Source: Streptomyces novaecaesareae
GTDB lineage: Bacteria > Actinomycetota > Actinomycetes > Streptomycetales > Streptomycetaceae
NCBI RefSeq assembly: GCF_000716875.1
Contig: NZ_JNWQ01000004.1
Span: 62,001-126,000, forward strand
Direction of reading: 5' to 3'
DNA: 64,000 nucleotides
How positions within the stretch are numbered: position 1 is the first letter of the stretch; every line of letters starts with the position of its first letter. This document shows positions 53,442-64,000 of this stretch, one piece after another. Both the position numbers and the translations under genes were made by a program. The notes beneath the pieces were generated by a model. The model had not been told where the DNA came from. It saw nothing but the letters and a program-made list of their open reading frames with translations, and did no database searches.

Positions 53442-55907
53442 TCAGCGGGCCGGGCGGAGCCAGACGGTGGCGAGCGGGGGAAGGATCAGCTCGGCGGAGC
53501 GGGGCTGGCCGTCCCACTCGACCGGGTCGGCCTTGACCGGGTGGGAGTTGCCGACGCCGCTGCCGCCGTAGATCACGGCGTCGGTGTTCAGCAGCTCCTC
53601 CCACAGCTGGTCGCGGCCGTCCAGGCGGGGCAGGCCGACCCGGCGGGCGTGCCGGACGACCGGGGAGAAGTTGCAGACCGCGACGAGCGGTGAGCCGTCG
53701 GCGGCGTAGCGGACGAAGGAGAGCAGGTTGTCGTCGGCGGAGCCGCCGTCGAGCCAGCGGAAGCCGTCCGGGGTGGTGTCCAGCTCCCACAGGGCGGGGG
53801 TGTCGAGGTAGCTGCGGTTGAGGTCGCGCACCAGGCGGCGCACGCCGAGGTGGTCCTGGTGGGCCGGCCACTGCTCGTCGAGCACCCACCACTGCGGGCC
53901 CTGCTCGTGGTCCCACTCCGCGCCCTGGGCGAACTCCTGCCCCATGTACAGCAGTTGCTTGCCCGGGTGGGACCACATGAAGCCCAGGTAGGCGCGGTGG
54001 TTGGCGCGCTGCTGCCACCAGTCGCCGGGCATCTTGGAGACCAGGGCCTGCTTGCCGTGGACGACCTCGTCGTGCGAGATCGGCAGGATGTAGTTCTCGG
54101 AGTAGGCGTACACCATCGAGAAGGTGATCTCGTTGTGGTGGTACTTGCGGTGCACCGGCTCCTTGGAGATGTAGACCAGCGAGTCGTGCATCCAGCCCAT
54201 GTTCCACTTCAGCCCGAAGCCGAGGCCGCCGGCGTCGGTGGGCCGGGTGACGCCGTCCCAGGCGGTGGACTCCTCGGCGATGGTGATCACGCCGGGGCAG
54301 CGCCGGTAGACGGTGGCGTTCATCTCCTGCAGGAAGGAGGCCGCGTCCAGGTTCTCCCGGCCGCCGTGCCGGTTGGGTGTCCAGGCGCCGCCCTCGCGGG
54401 AGTAGTCGAGGTAGAGCATGGAGGCGACGGCGTCCACCCGCAGGCCGTCGATGTGGAACTCCTCGCACCAGTAGACCGCGTTGGCGACGAGGAAGTTGCG
54501 CACCTCCTTGCGGCCGTAGTCGAACTCCAGGGTGCCCCAGTCCGGGTGTTCGGCGCGCAGCGGGTCGGCGGGCTCGTACAGGGGTTCGCCGTCGAAGCGG
54601 GCGAGGGCGAAGTCGTCCTTGGGGAAGTGCGCGGGCACCCAGTCGACGATCACGCCGATGCCGTGCCGGTGCAGGGTGTCCACCAGGTGGCGGAAGTCGT
54701 CGGGGCTGCCGAGCCGGGCGGTGGGGGCGTAGTAGCCGGACACCTGGTAGCCCCAGGAGCCGCCGAAGGGGTGCTCCATCACGGGCATGAACTCCACGTG
54801 GGTGAAGTTCAACTCCTTGAGGTAGCACGGGAGTTCCTCGGCGATGGCGCGGTAGTCGGTGAGGTCGGGGCGCCAGGACGGCAGGTGCAGCTCGTACACC
54901 GACATCGGGGAGCGGTGGTGGGCGGAGCGGGCCCGGCGGGCCATCCACTCCTCGTCCTGCCACGCGTAGGTGGACGAGGTGACGACCGAGGCGGTGCCGG
55001 GCGGGCACTGGGCGGCCCGGGCCAGGGGGTCGGCTTTGTCGAGCACCCAGCCCTGCCGGGTGTGCACCTCGTACTTGTAGGTGGCGCCCTCGGCCAGGCC
55101 CGGGACGAACAGCTCCCAGATCCCGGACGAGCCGAGTGAGCGCATCGGGTGCCCGGTGCCGTTCCAGTGGTTGAAGTCGCCGATCAGCCGCACCCCGACG
55201 GCGTTCGGCGCCCAGACCGCGAAGGCGGTGCCGGCCACGCCGTCGACGGTGCGCAGGTGTGAGCCGAGCGCCCGCCACAGCTGCTCGTGCCGGCCCTCGG
55301 AGATCAGGTGCAGGTCGAGTTCGCCGAGGGTGGGCCCGGCGCGGTAGCCGTCGTCCTGGCGCAGCGGCTCGCCGTCGGGGTAGCTCACCAGCAGGGAGTA
55401 GTCCGGCAGTTCGCCGCCGGCCACCAGCCCGGTGAACAACCCGCCCTGCTGGTGGGTGAGTTCGGCCGGGCCCTGGGGGGTCTCGACGACGACCCGCTCG
55501 GCGAAGGGGCGCAGCACCCGGATCGCCGTGCCGCCGTGCACCGGGTGGGCGCCGAGCAGCGCGTGCGGGTCGTGGTGCTGCCCGCTCACCAGCCGGTCCA
55601 CCTCGGACGGGGGCAGTGGCGCCTCGGGCAGGCGCAGGGCCCCAGAGGTGCTGGCCCGGGGCGGGAGGGCTGTTACTCGCCCGCTCGCCTCCGGGCGCTC
55701 GGGATCCGACGCCGACGGTCGGCGCTCCGTCGCTCCTGCGTCGCTCCCTCGCTTCTCCCTTTCGGCGTTGGCGCGCCCTTCGGCTCGGGGCGGGAGGGCC
55801 TCCTGGTCGTCGTCCTCCCGGTCCTCGGCCGGGGACGTGCCCGGCCCGGCCAGGAAGGTGGCCGGTACGGGGCGGTTGGGGCGGCCGGTCGGGTCGAGCG
55901 GCGTCAC
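53442..55907 (-). CDS. glgB: 1,4-alpha-glucan branching enzyme
   Basis: It introduces alpha-1,6 branches into the alpha-glucan made by GlgE. The 821-residue protein has an extra N-terminal segment of about 95 residues, Pro/Glu/Arg-rich and likely disordered. Then come the N1 and CBM48-type N2 domains ([21 protein letters not shown]), the GH13 barrel with nucleophile Asp492 (GLRVDAV), acid/base Glu545 (IAEEST) and Asp613 (SHDEVVHGK), and the C-terminal barrel. GGAGG sits eight bases before the GTG at 55907. Same strand as pep2, treS and glgE. Confidence 0.96.
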   Translation of the reverse strand: MTPLDPTGRPNRPVPATFLAGPGTSPAEDREDDDQEALPPRAEGRANAEREKRGSDAGATERRPSASDPERPEASGRVTALPPRASTSGALRLPEAPLPPSEVDRLVSGQHHDPHALLGAHPVHGGTAIRVLRPFAERVVVETPQGPAELTHQQGGLFTGLVAGGELPDYSLLVSYPDGEPLRQDDGYRAGPTLGELDLHLISEGRHEQLWRALGSHLRTVDGVAGTAFAVWAPNAVGVRLIGDFNHWNGTGHPMRSLGSSGIWELFVPGLAEGATYKYEVHTRQGWVLDKADPLARAAQCPPGTASVVTSSTYAWQDEEWMARRARSAHHRSPMSVYELHLPSWRPDLTDYRAIAEELPCYLKELNFTHVEFMPVMEHPFGGSWGYQVSGYYAPTARLGSPDDFRHLVDTLHRHGIGVIVDWVPAHFPKDDFALARFDGEPLYEPADPLRAEHPDWGTLEFDYGRKEVRNFLVANAVYWCEEFHIDGLRVDAVASMLYLDYSREGGAWTPNRHGGRENLDAASFLQEMNATVYRRCPGVITIAEESTAWDGVTRPTDAGGLGFGLKWNMGWMHDSLVYISKEPVHRKYHHNEITFSMVYAYSENYILPISHDEVVHGKQALVSKMPGDWWQQRANHRAYLGFMWSHPGKQLLYMGQEFAQGAEWDHEQGPQWWVLDEQWPAHQDHLGVRRLVRDLNRSYLDTPALWELDTTPDGFRWLDGGSADDNLLSFVRYAADGSPLVAVCNFSPVVRHARRVGLPRLDGRDQLWEELLNTDAVIYGGSGVGNSHPVKADPVEWDGQPRSAELILPPLATVWLRPAR

Positions 55908-56031
55908 GGCGTGGTCCTCCTGCGGCGGGGGTGGGCGAACTCCTGCGGGCGGTACGGAAATCGGCGGTACGGGGCGAGCGAACGCGGGCGGACGGGGCGG
56001 GCGGACGGTGGCGGACGGGGATCGGAGGGAG

Positions 56032-57522
56032 TCAGACGGACAGGGCGAGCCGGTTGATCGCGGCCAGCGGGATCGGCAGCCAGCTCGGCCGGTGCCGGGC
56101 CTCGTACACCACCTCGTACACCGCCTTGTCGATCTCCAGCGCCCGCATCAGCTCCGGCGAGGCCGCCGGGTCGGCGCCGCCGCCGGCGGTGTAGCCGGCG
56201 CAGAAGGCGGTGCGGTTGCGCTGGGCCCAGGCGGCGGCGAGGTGGGCCAGTTCCGGGTCGACCGGGCCGCCGGCGAGCAGGTGGGCGGCCGCGTAGTCGA
56301 AGGAGCGGAGCATGGCGGCGACGTCGCGCAGGGCGGGCTGTGGTTCGCGGCGCTCGTTGACCGACTTGGCCGGCTCGCCCTCGAAGTCCAGCAGCACCCA
56401 GCCGTGCGGGGTGCGCATCGCCTGCCCGAGGTGCAGGTCGCCGTGGATGCGCTGGACGGGCAGGCCGTCGGGGTGGGCGTCGGCGAGTTGCTGGAAGGCG
56501 GTGCGCAGTGCGGCCCGGAAGCGGAGCAGTCCGGGGACGGCGGCGACGGCGCTGTCGAGCCGGTCGGCCATCGCGGTGGCCAGTCGTCCGGTCTGCGTGC
56601 GGTCGAGCCGGGCGACGGGCATCGAGCGGGCGAGCACCCGGTGCACTTCGGCGGTGGCCCGGCCGAGCCGGTGGGCCTCGATGGCGAAGTTGCCGGGGGA
56701 GCGGTCGCCCTTGAGCCGGCCGACCTGGTCGAGGGCGAGTTCCCAGCCGTCCTCGGCGTCCGGCAGGTAGCGCTGGAGCAGCCCGAGGGTGGCGGGTTCG
56801 GCGCGTTCCATCCGGCTCTCGAACCAGGCGGCGACCCGGGGGATCCGGGTGGAGCCGGCCCGGGAGAGGGCGAGTGAGAGTTCGAGGTCGGGGTTGGTGC
56901 CGGGGTGGATGCGGCGGAACAGCTTGAGGATGTACGAGGTGCCGTAGATGACCGAGCTGTTGGACTGTTCGGCGGTGGAGGCGCGGCCGGGGAGGTTGGC
57001 GGGCAGTCCGGAGCCGGGGGTGCGGCGGAAGGACAGCGAGCCGAACCGGTCGCCGGTGGCGAGGTGTTCCAGCAGGCGCCCGGTGAGTTCGGGGTCGTGG
57101 ACGGCGTCGTAGAGGGTCGCGCCGTCGTACGGGCCCTGGTTGAGCCGGCCGAGCACCGCGCCGGGGTCGATGTCCCCGAGTCCGCTGGAGCGGATCCCGA
57201 GCAGCAGTTGGTAGATGTCTCCGTGCGGGGCGCCGGCCGTGGTGGCGTGTTCGACCCGTAGCAGCAGGTGGAGCAGCGCCGGGTCGCCGACCTGCAGCGG
57301 GGTGCCGACCACCGGGGTGAGGCCGGTGATCGGCCGGCCCTTCCCGGCGTACCAGCGCTGGGTGGGCAGCCACGCGGAGATCAGCGGCAGCGCCGCCTGG
57401 ACGAGTTCGCTGACTCCCAGGGCTGTTCTCCGGGCCCCGGTGCCCCGCGCGCCCGCCGGCGCGGCGGAACCGGCCGTGGCGTCGTGCTGCACATGGGCTT
57501 GAGAACGGGAGGTTTCGGACAT
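56032..57522 (-). CDS. pep2: Maltokinase
   Basis: It phosphorylates maltose to maltose 1-phosphate, the GlgE substrate. The 496-residue protein has an N-terminal Ala/Gly-rich segment, [15 protein letters not shown], then the kinase-like fold with [18 protein letters not shown]. The catalytic [10 protein letters not shown] and metal-binding [11 protein letters not shown] motifs are near residues 360-390. It lies 252 bases after treS and 124 before glgB in the operon. A 12-bp hairpin occurs in the treS-pep2 gap. Confidence 0.95.
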   Translation of the reverse strand: MSETSRSQAHVQHDATAGSAAPAGARGTGARRTALGVSELVQAALPLISAWLPTQRWYAGKGRPITGLTPVVGTPLQVGDPALLHLLLRVEHATTAGAPHGDIYQLLLGIRSSGLGDIDPGAVLGRLNQGPYDGATLYDAVHDPELTGRLLEHLATGDRFGSLSFRRTPGSGLPANLPGRASTAEQSNSSVIYGTSYILKLFRRIHPGTNPDLELSLALSRAGSTRIPRVAAWFESRMERAEPATLGLLQRYLPDAEDGWELALDQVGRLKGDRSPGNFAIEAHRLGRATAEVHRVLARSMPVARLDRTQTGRLATAMADRLDSAVAAVPGLLRFRAALRTAFQQLADAHPDGLPVQRIHGDLHLGQAMRTPHGWVLLDFEGEPAKSVNERREPQPALRDVAAMLRSFDYAAAHLLAGGPVDPELAHLAAAWAQRNRTAFCAGYTAGGGADPAASPELMRALEIDKAVYEVVYEARHRPSWLPIPLAAINRLALSV

Positions 57523-57690
57523 GACTCCCTTTCCCCGGAAGCACGCGGACTGCCCGACGGGTCGTGGCCGGGTCCGTCAGTCTTCCGGATTTCGGCGGCG
57601 CGGCGGTCGCGGCACGCGAGCACGGCTCGGGTGTCACGCCTTCGTGTGGGTGGCCGTTGGGCTGTTCTCCGTACGCGGTGGTGCAGAGAA

Positions 57691-57727
57691 CTCCGGGGGC
57701 GCTCGGGTCCAACTGGCGCCCCCGGAG
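57691..57727 (-). promoter_or_regulatory. Hairpin in the treS-pep2 gap
   Basis: CTCCGGGGGCGC (57691-57702) pairs with GCGCCCCCGGAG (57716-57727), a 12-bp perfect stem with a 13-base loop. On the minus strand it begins 48 bases after the treS stop. Confidence 0.65.
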
Positions 57728-57774
57728 GGTCTGGTGGTGCTGTCGGGGCGTGTGCGGCGGGGTGCGCCGGATCG

Positions 57775-59495
<1,721 letters not shown>

Positions 59496-59499
<4 letters not shown>

Positions 59500-61934
59500 G
59501 CTGGGTTCCTCCGAACCGTGAGGAGGTGGGCCGGCTCGGCTGAGGGATCGAGCCGGACGTAGTTGTGCCGGCCCCAGGTGTAGACGGCGCCGGTGAGTTC
59601 GTCGTGCACCACTAGCGGCCCGGCCATGTCATGCCCTGGGAGGGCAAGCGTCACAGTGGCCTCCTGGACGTGGTGCGGGTCGAGGTTGACCACGGTGATG
59701 ACCTGGTCGGTGAGGCCCTCGGGGGTGGTCGCGGTCTTGGAGTAGGCGAGCACCTGGTCGTTGTCGGTGGGGTGGAAGCGCAGGTCGCGCAGCTGCTGCA
59801 GGGCGGGGTGGCGCCGGCGCAGCCGGTTCAGCACGGTCAGCAGCGGGGCGAGGGTGTCGGTGCGGTTCCAGTCGCGCGGGCGCAGCTCGTACTTCTCCGA
59901 GTGCAGGTACTCCTCGGAGCCCGGGTGGGCGGGCTCGTTCTCGTACAGCTCGTAGCCGGCGTAGACGCCGTAGCTGGGGGAGAGGGTGGCGGCGAGCACG
60001 GCGCGGATCGCGAAGGCGGCGCGGCCGCCGTGCTGGAGGTACTCGTGCAGGATGTCCGGGGTGTTGGCGAAGAAGTTGGGGCGCATGTAGGCCGCTGCGT
60101 CACCGGTGAGTTCGGTGAGGTACTCGGTGAGTTCCGGCTTGGTGTTGCGCCAGGTGAAGTACGTGTACGACTGGTGGAATCCGATCTTCGCCAGGGTGTG
60201 CAGCATGGCCGGGCGGGTGAATGCCTCCGCCAGGAACACGACATCGGGGTCGGTGCGGGCGATGTCGGCGAGCACAGTCTCCCAGAACACCACCGGCTTG
60301 GTGTGCGGGTTGTCGACGCGGAAGATCCGCACGCCGTGGGACATCCAGAACCGGAGGAGTCGGACGGTTTCCTTGACGATTCCGTCCATGTCCTGGTCGA
60401 AGTTGACCGGATAGATGTCCTGGTACTTCTTCGGCGGGTTCTCGGCGTACGCAATGGTGCCGTCCGCGCGGTGGTTGAACCATTCCGGATGCTTGTTCAC
60501 CCAGGGGTGGTCCGGGGAGCACTGGAGTGCGAAGTCCAGCGCGACCTCCAGGTGCAGCGCCCGGGCCTCGGTGACGAAGTGGTCGAAGTCCTCGATGGTG
60601 CCGAGGTCGGGGTGGACGGAGTCGTGGCCGCCCTCGGGGGAGCCGATCGCCCAGGGCGAGCCGACGTCGTGCGGCCCCGCCGTCAGGGTGTTGTCCGGGC
60701 CCTTGCGGAAGGCTCGGCCGATCGGGTGGACCGGCGGCAGGTAGACCACGTCGAAGCCCATCGCGGCGACGGCCGGCAGCCGCTCGGCGGCGGTGCGCAG
60801 GGTGCCCGAGCGCGGCGGTTCGACGCCGCTCGGATCCACCACGGCCCCCTCCGAGCGGGGGAAGAACTCGTACCAGGAGCCGAACAGCGCGCGCTCGCGG
60901 TCCACTTGCAGCGGCAGCGGGCGGGAGGCGCTGAGCAGTTCGCGCAGCGGGTAGCGGGCCAGCAGCTCCAGCACCTCGGGGGCCAGCGCGGCGGCCAGCC
61001 GGGACAGCGGGGGCAGCCCCGGGTCGCGCAGCGAGTCGGCGGCGGCCAGCACGTGCGCGCGGCCCTCCTTCTTCGGCACCCCGGCGGCGGCCTGCTCCAG
61101 CAGCCGGGCCCCCTCCTCCAGGACCAGCGCGGTGTCGATCCCGGCGGGCAGCTTGATCGAGGCGGTCTTGCGCCAGGTGGCGATCGGGTCGCTCCACGCC
61201 TCCACCAGGTACGACCAGCGGCCGGGCGCGGTCGGGGTGACGTGCGCGCCCCAGCGGTCGGTGCCCTCGGCGAGCTCGCGCATCGGCGTCAGCGGGCCGC
61301 TGCGGCCGCGCGGGTCGCGCAGCACCACGTTGGCGTTGACGGCGTCGTGGCCCTCGCGGAAGACGGTCGCGGTGACCAGGAAGGTCTCGCCGGCGACGGC
61401 CTTGGCCGGGCGGCGGCCGGCGTCGACGAGCGGGCTGACGTCCAGGACGGGGATGCGGCCGATCACGGTGTCGCTCTCTGTCTTGCGGGCGGCGGTCTTC
61501 GAGGACGGTTTGGCGGCGCTCTTCGCCGCCGGCTTGCGCGCGGGCGCGTCCGGCGCCTTCGCGGCGGCGGTCTTCGCGGTGGTCCGCGCAGCGGTCGTAC
61601 GGCGCGGCGCGGTGCCGGCCCCGGTGCCGGCCTTCGGGGTGGCGGCCGACGCGGTGGCGGTGGTGCGGCGCGTGGTGGTGCGCCGGCGGGGTGCCGCAGC
61701 CCGGTCCTCCTCGGCCCCGGGTTGTGGGGCCGCCGCGGAGGGCTGTTCCGTGGGGGGCTGTGCTGCTGGGGGGTGGGATTCGGAGGATCCGGTACGGACC
61801 GCCCCGGACACCCTGGGCGACGGCATCGCCGGATCTGTCCGAGTGTCAGAATCCATCCGTCCGGTCGATTCCGCGACCGCTGCGTCGAGGGTTTCGGCCA
61901 CCGGTGTGGACTGGTCCCGCGTGTCGCCGTGCAT
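59496..61934 (-). CDS. glgE: Alpha-1,4-glucan:maltose-1-phosphate maltosyltransferase with basic N-terminal tail
   Basis: It extends alpha-glucan using maltose 1-phosphate. From ATG 61934, with CAGGAG six bases upstream, the protein is 812 residues; usual GlgE length is about 670. The normal part begins near residue 155 ([14 protein letters not shown]). Nucleophile Asp541 (RVDNPHTK) and acid/base Glu570 (FLAEAFTRP) are spaced as in the characterised enzyme (29 residues). The extra 154 residues are low in complexity; 82-151 are a Lys/Arg/Ala/Thr tail like histone H1 ([27 protein letters not shown]). Overlaps treS by four bases. Confidence 0.94.
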
Positions 61935-62580
61935 GCCAAACTCCTGCCCGAGATCGGCGGCAGCTCCCGCGGGCCGGGGGGTCGGGCCAGGGGAGTGCCG
62001 GGAGGACTGCTGGGTGGGGAGGACGTGCGACCGGAGCCTGCCCGCGCCGCTGTCCCCGGCAACCTGCCCGGCGCCCGCCGAGCCGGTGGCGGGACGCCCC
62101 GGAGCCCGTGCGCGTCCCGGCGCACGCCTTCGGGGGCACGCCCGTGGGCGACCCGGTCCACCCGTGAACGAGCAGGCCGGGGGTGAGGACACGCGCCGGT
62201 GTGCGGTGAGGGCCGAATGGGCTAAGGAGAACGGGAACAGCCAACGCGAAAAGGATTCGGACGTGCTGCTTCAAGGGGGACGCCACCCGTCGCCGGACTC
62301 CCCGGAGCATCAACGACCTTCGGTCATCCTCGCATCGGTGACCGGTTTTTTGCACCGGTACGACAGGAGTTTCGGGTCTTCTCGCGAGCGGATGCGCGAT
62401 CGGAAATGAAGCCGTACCGAAGAGTTCACGTATTGGTAGCGCGGGCCCTCGAAATGTGCGCCTCGCGCGCCCCCCGTGCAGACCAATGCGCCGAATGCGA
62501 TCTCATCAATAGCCCGAACGGATGCCCAATAGCCCACTTGACGCACTGTCCAGCCGACCGCCGCGGCTACGCTTCACGCC
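61935..62580. other. 646-base divergent region between glgE and glgP
   Basis: It contains an AT-richer segment (62210-62520) and a pair of ACCGGT sites at 62341-62346 and 62354-62359 around TTTTTGC. A TACGCT box at 62568-62573 precedes glgP. Promoters for both genes should be here. No gene. Confidence 0.5.
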
Positions 62581-64000
62581 GTGAAGGCAATCCGCAGATT
62601 CACCGTCCGCACCGTCCTGCCCGAACAACTCCAGCCGCTGCACGAGCTGGCCCTCAACCTGCGCTGGTCCTGGCACCCCGAGACCAGGGACCTGTTCCGG
62701 TCCGTGGACCCGGAGGTCTGGGCCGCGACCGGCGAGGACCCGGTGCGGCTGCTCGGGGAGGTCCCGGCCGCCCGGCTCGCCGCGCTCGCCGCCGACCGGC
62801 GGTTCCTGCGCAGACTCGGCGACCTCGCCGACGACCTGCGCGACTACCTGACCGGCCCGCGCTGGTACCAGACCCGGCAGCAGGACACCGGGGCCGCCCC
62901 GCTGCCCGCCGCGATCGCCTACTTCTCGCCCGAGTACGGCATCGCCGCCGCGCTGCCCCAGTACTCCGGCGGCCTGGGCATCCTGGCCGGCGACCACCTC
63001 AAGGCCGCCAGCGACCTCGGCGTCCCGGTCATCGGCGTCGGCCTGTTCTACCGGCACGGCTACTTCCGGCAGTCCCTCGGCCGGGACGGCTGGCAGCAGG
63101 AGCGCTATCCGCTGCTCGACCCGGACGAACTCGCGGTCAGCCCGCTGCGGGAGGCCGACGGCACCCCCACCCGGGTCGACCTCGCCCTGCCCGGCGGCCG
63201 CACCCTGGCCGCCCGGATCTGGAAGGCCCAGGTCGGCCGGGTGCCGCTGCTGCTGCTCGACTCCGACATCGAGGCCAACTCGCCCGCCGAACGCGACGTC
63301 ACCGACCGGCTGTACGGCGGCGGCAGCGAACACCGGCTGCTGCAGGAGATGCTGCTCGGCATCGGCGGCGTACGGGCGGTGCGCGCCTACTGCCGGCTCA
63401 CCGGGCACCCCGCCCCCGAGGTCTTCCACACCAACGAGGGCCACGCCGGCTTCCTCGGCGTCGAACGGATCCGCGAGCTCGTCGCCGAGGACGCGGCCGG
63501 CCCCGACTTCGCCGCCGCCCTGGAGTCCGTCCGGGCCGGCACCCTGTTCACCACCCACACACCCGTCCCGGCCGGCATCGACCGCTTCGACCGCGAGCTG
63601 GTCGCCCGCCACTTCGGCGGGGACGCCGCACTGCCCGGCGTCCCGGTCGACCAGGTGCTCGCGCTCGGCGCCGAGACCTGGCGCGGCGGCGACCCGAAGC
63701 TGTTCAACATGGCCGCCATGGGCCTGCGCCTCGCCCAGCGCGCCAACGGGGTCTCCACCCTGCACGGCGAGGTCAGCCGCTCGATGTTCAACGGCCTGTG
63801 GCCCGGCTTCGACGCCGCCGAGGTGCCGATCACCTCCGTCACCAACGGCGTGCACGCCGCCACCTGGATCGACCCGGCGGTGGTCCGGCTCGGCGCCGCC
63901 GAGATCGGCGCCGAGCGCGCCGAGGAGGCGATGACCACCGGCGAGGCCACCCGCTGGACCGGCCTGGAGGCGATCGGCAACTCCGAGATCTGGGAGCTGC
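62581..64000 (+). CDS. glgP: Alpha-glucan phosphorylase (3' end outside window)
   Basis: It releases glucose 1-phosphate from alpha-glucan. The frame is open from GTG 62581 to the window end, 473 codons. The N-terminus VKAIRRFTVRTVLPEQLQPL and LALNLRWSWHPETRDLF is the DUF3417 segment of this class. It continues with IAYFSPEYGI, YSGGLGILAGDHLKAASDLG, FHTNEGHAGFL and TNGVHAATWI, all phosphorylase landmarks. The pyridoxal-phosphate lysine is beyond the window. No ribosome site is visible and TACGCT ends seven bases before the GTG, so it is probably leaderless. Divergent from glgE, as in other streptomycetes. Confidence 0.93.
   Translation, partial: MKAIRRFTVRTVLPEQLQPLHELALNLRWSWHPETRDLFRSVDPEVWAATGEDPVRLLGEVPAARLAALAADRRFLRRLGDLADDLRDYLTGPRWYQTRQQDTGAAPLPAAIAYFSPEYGIAAALPQYSGGLGILAGDHLKAASDLGVPVIGVGLFYRHGYFRQSLGRDGWQQERYPLLDPDELAVSPLREADGTPTRVDLALPGGRTLAARIWKAQVGRVPLLLLDSDIEANSPAERDVTDRLYGGGSEHRLLQEMLLGIGGVRAVRAYCRLTGHPAPEVFHTNEGHAGFLGVERIRELVAEDAAGPDFAAALESVRAGTLFTTHTPVPAGIDRFDRELVARHFGGDAALPGVPVDQVLALGAETWRGGDPKLFNMAAMGLRLAQRANGVSTLHGEVSRSMFNGLWPGFDAAEVPITSVTNGVHAATWIDPAVVRLGAAEIGAERAEEAMTTGEATRWTGLEAIGNSEIWEL

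Noticed and set aside
62310..62546. 78-codon minus-strand frame in the glgE-glgP gap
   Set aside because: No ribosome site and it lies in the AT-richer region expected to hold promoters.

Overview
This window is chromosomal DNA from a high-G+C filamentous actinomycete, almost certainly Streptomycetaceae (Streptomyces or Kitasatospora). The evidence is very G/C-biased third codon positions, GTG/TTG starts, AGGAGG ribosome sites, and above all gene content and order. The F-type ATP synthase operon is followed by nucS, then the filP-scy cytoskeletal pair, methylmalonyl-CoA epimerase, an absC-like MarR gene, icmA, pyk-ackA-pta and the GlgE operon. From memory this matches the order of the S. coelicolor SCO5370-SCO5444 region. 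I see no rRNA, tRNA, CRISPR array, prophage or insertion-sequence gene. The window is core chromosome with small lineage-specific insertions.

Layout. 1-5.3 kb: end of the atp operon (partial atpH, atpA, atpG, atpD, atpC), with hairpins before atpA and between atpD and atpC, and a terminator at the end. 5.4-10.3 kb: DUF2550 protein, corrinoid adenosyltransferase, a convergent membrane protein, a NarL-type two-component pair and 3-hydroxybutyryl-CoA dehydrogenase. 10.6-20 kb: STAS protein, a membrane-anchored P-loop NTPase with a long Pro/Ser-rich tail, mismatch endonuclease NucS (convergent), small conserved proteins, an LLM oxidoreductase, an ABC transporter pair and an alpha/beta hydrolase. 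20-26 kb: filP and scy, coiled-coil scaffolds of the growing hyphal tip. 26.4-30 kb: epimerase, thiolase, MeaB and a secreted barrel protein. 30-34 kb: MarR regulator, three consecutive AIM24 paralogues and a DUF2127 membrane protein. 34-40 kb: two tandem secreted M4 metalloproteases lying between two DUF3817 genes and an AbsC-like regulator. 40-44 kb: isobutyryl-CoA mutase large subunit, a TetR regulator and a thioredoxin-TPR protein. 44.6-47.5 kb: a three-gene exported-protein operon (DUF6230, DUF6114, Pro/Ser/Thr-rich surface protein). 47.6-52.5 kb: pyk, ackA and pta. 52.7-53.4 kb: a Phd-type/PIN toxin-antitoxin pair. 53.4-64 kb: glgB, pep2, treS and glgE, with glgP divergent and cut by the window end.

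How the genes fit together. Adenosyltransferase, IcmA, MeaB, epimerase, thiolase and 3-hydroxybutyryl-CoA dehydrogenase together suggest short-chain acyl-CoA metabolism around coenzyme-B12 mutases: acetoacetyl-CoA to butyryl-CoA, butyryl/isobutyryl-CoA interconversion, and methylmalonyl-CoA. Pyk-AckA-Pta and ATP synthase are central energy genes. TreS, Pep2, GlgE and GlgB form the trehalose to maltose to maltose-1-phosphate to alpha-glucan route, with GlgP degrading the product.

The most interesting signals are non-coding or architectural. They include a tandem operator laid over the icmA promoter, interleaved palindromes inside a leaderless toxin-antitoxin promoter, and a near-consensus Rex-type operator before one DUF3817 gene. 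Others are a duplicated and conserved promoter block before the twin proteases, a histone-H1-like N-terminal tail on GlgE, hendecad-phase repeat expansion in Scy, and several apparently leaderless genes.
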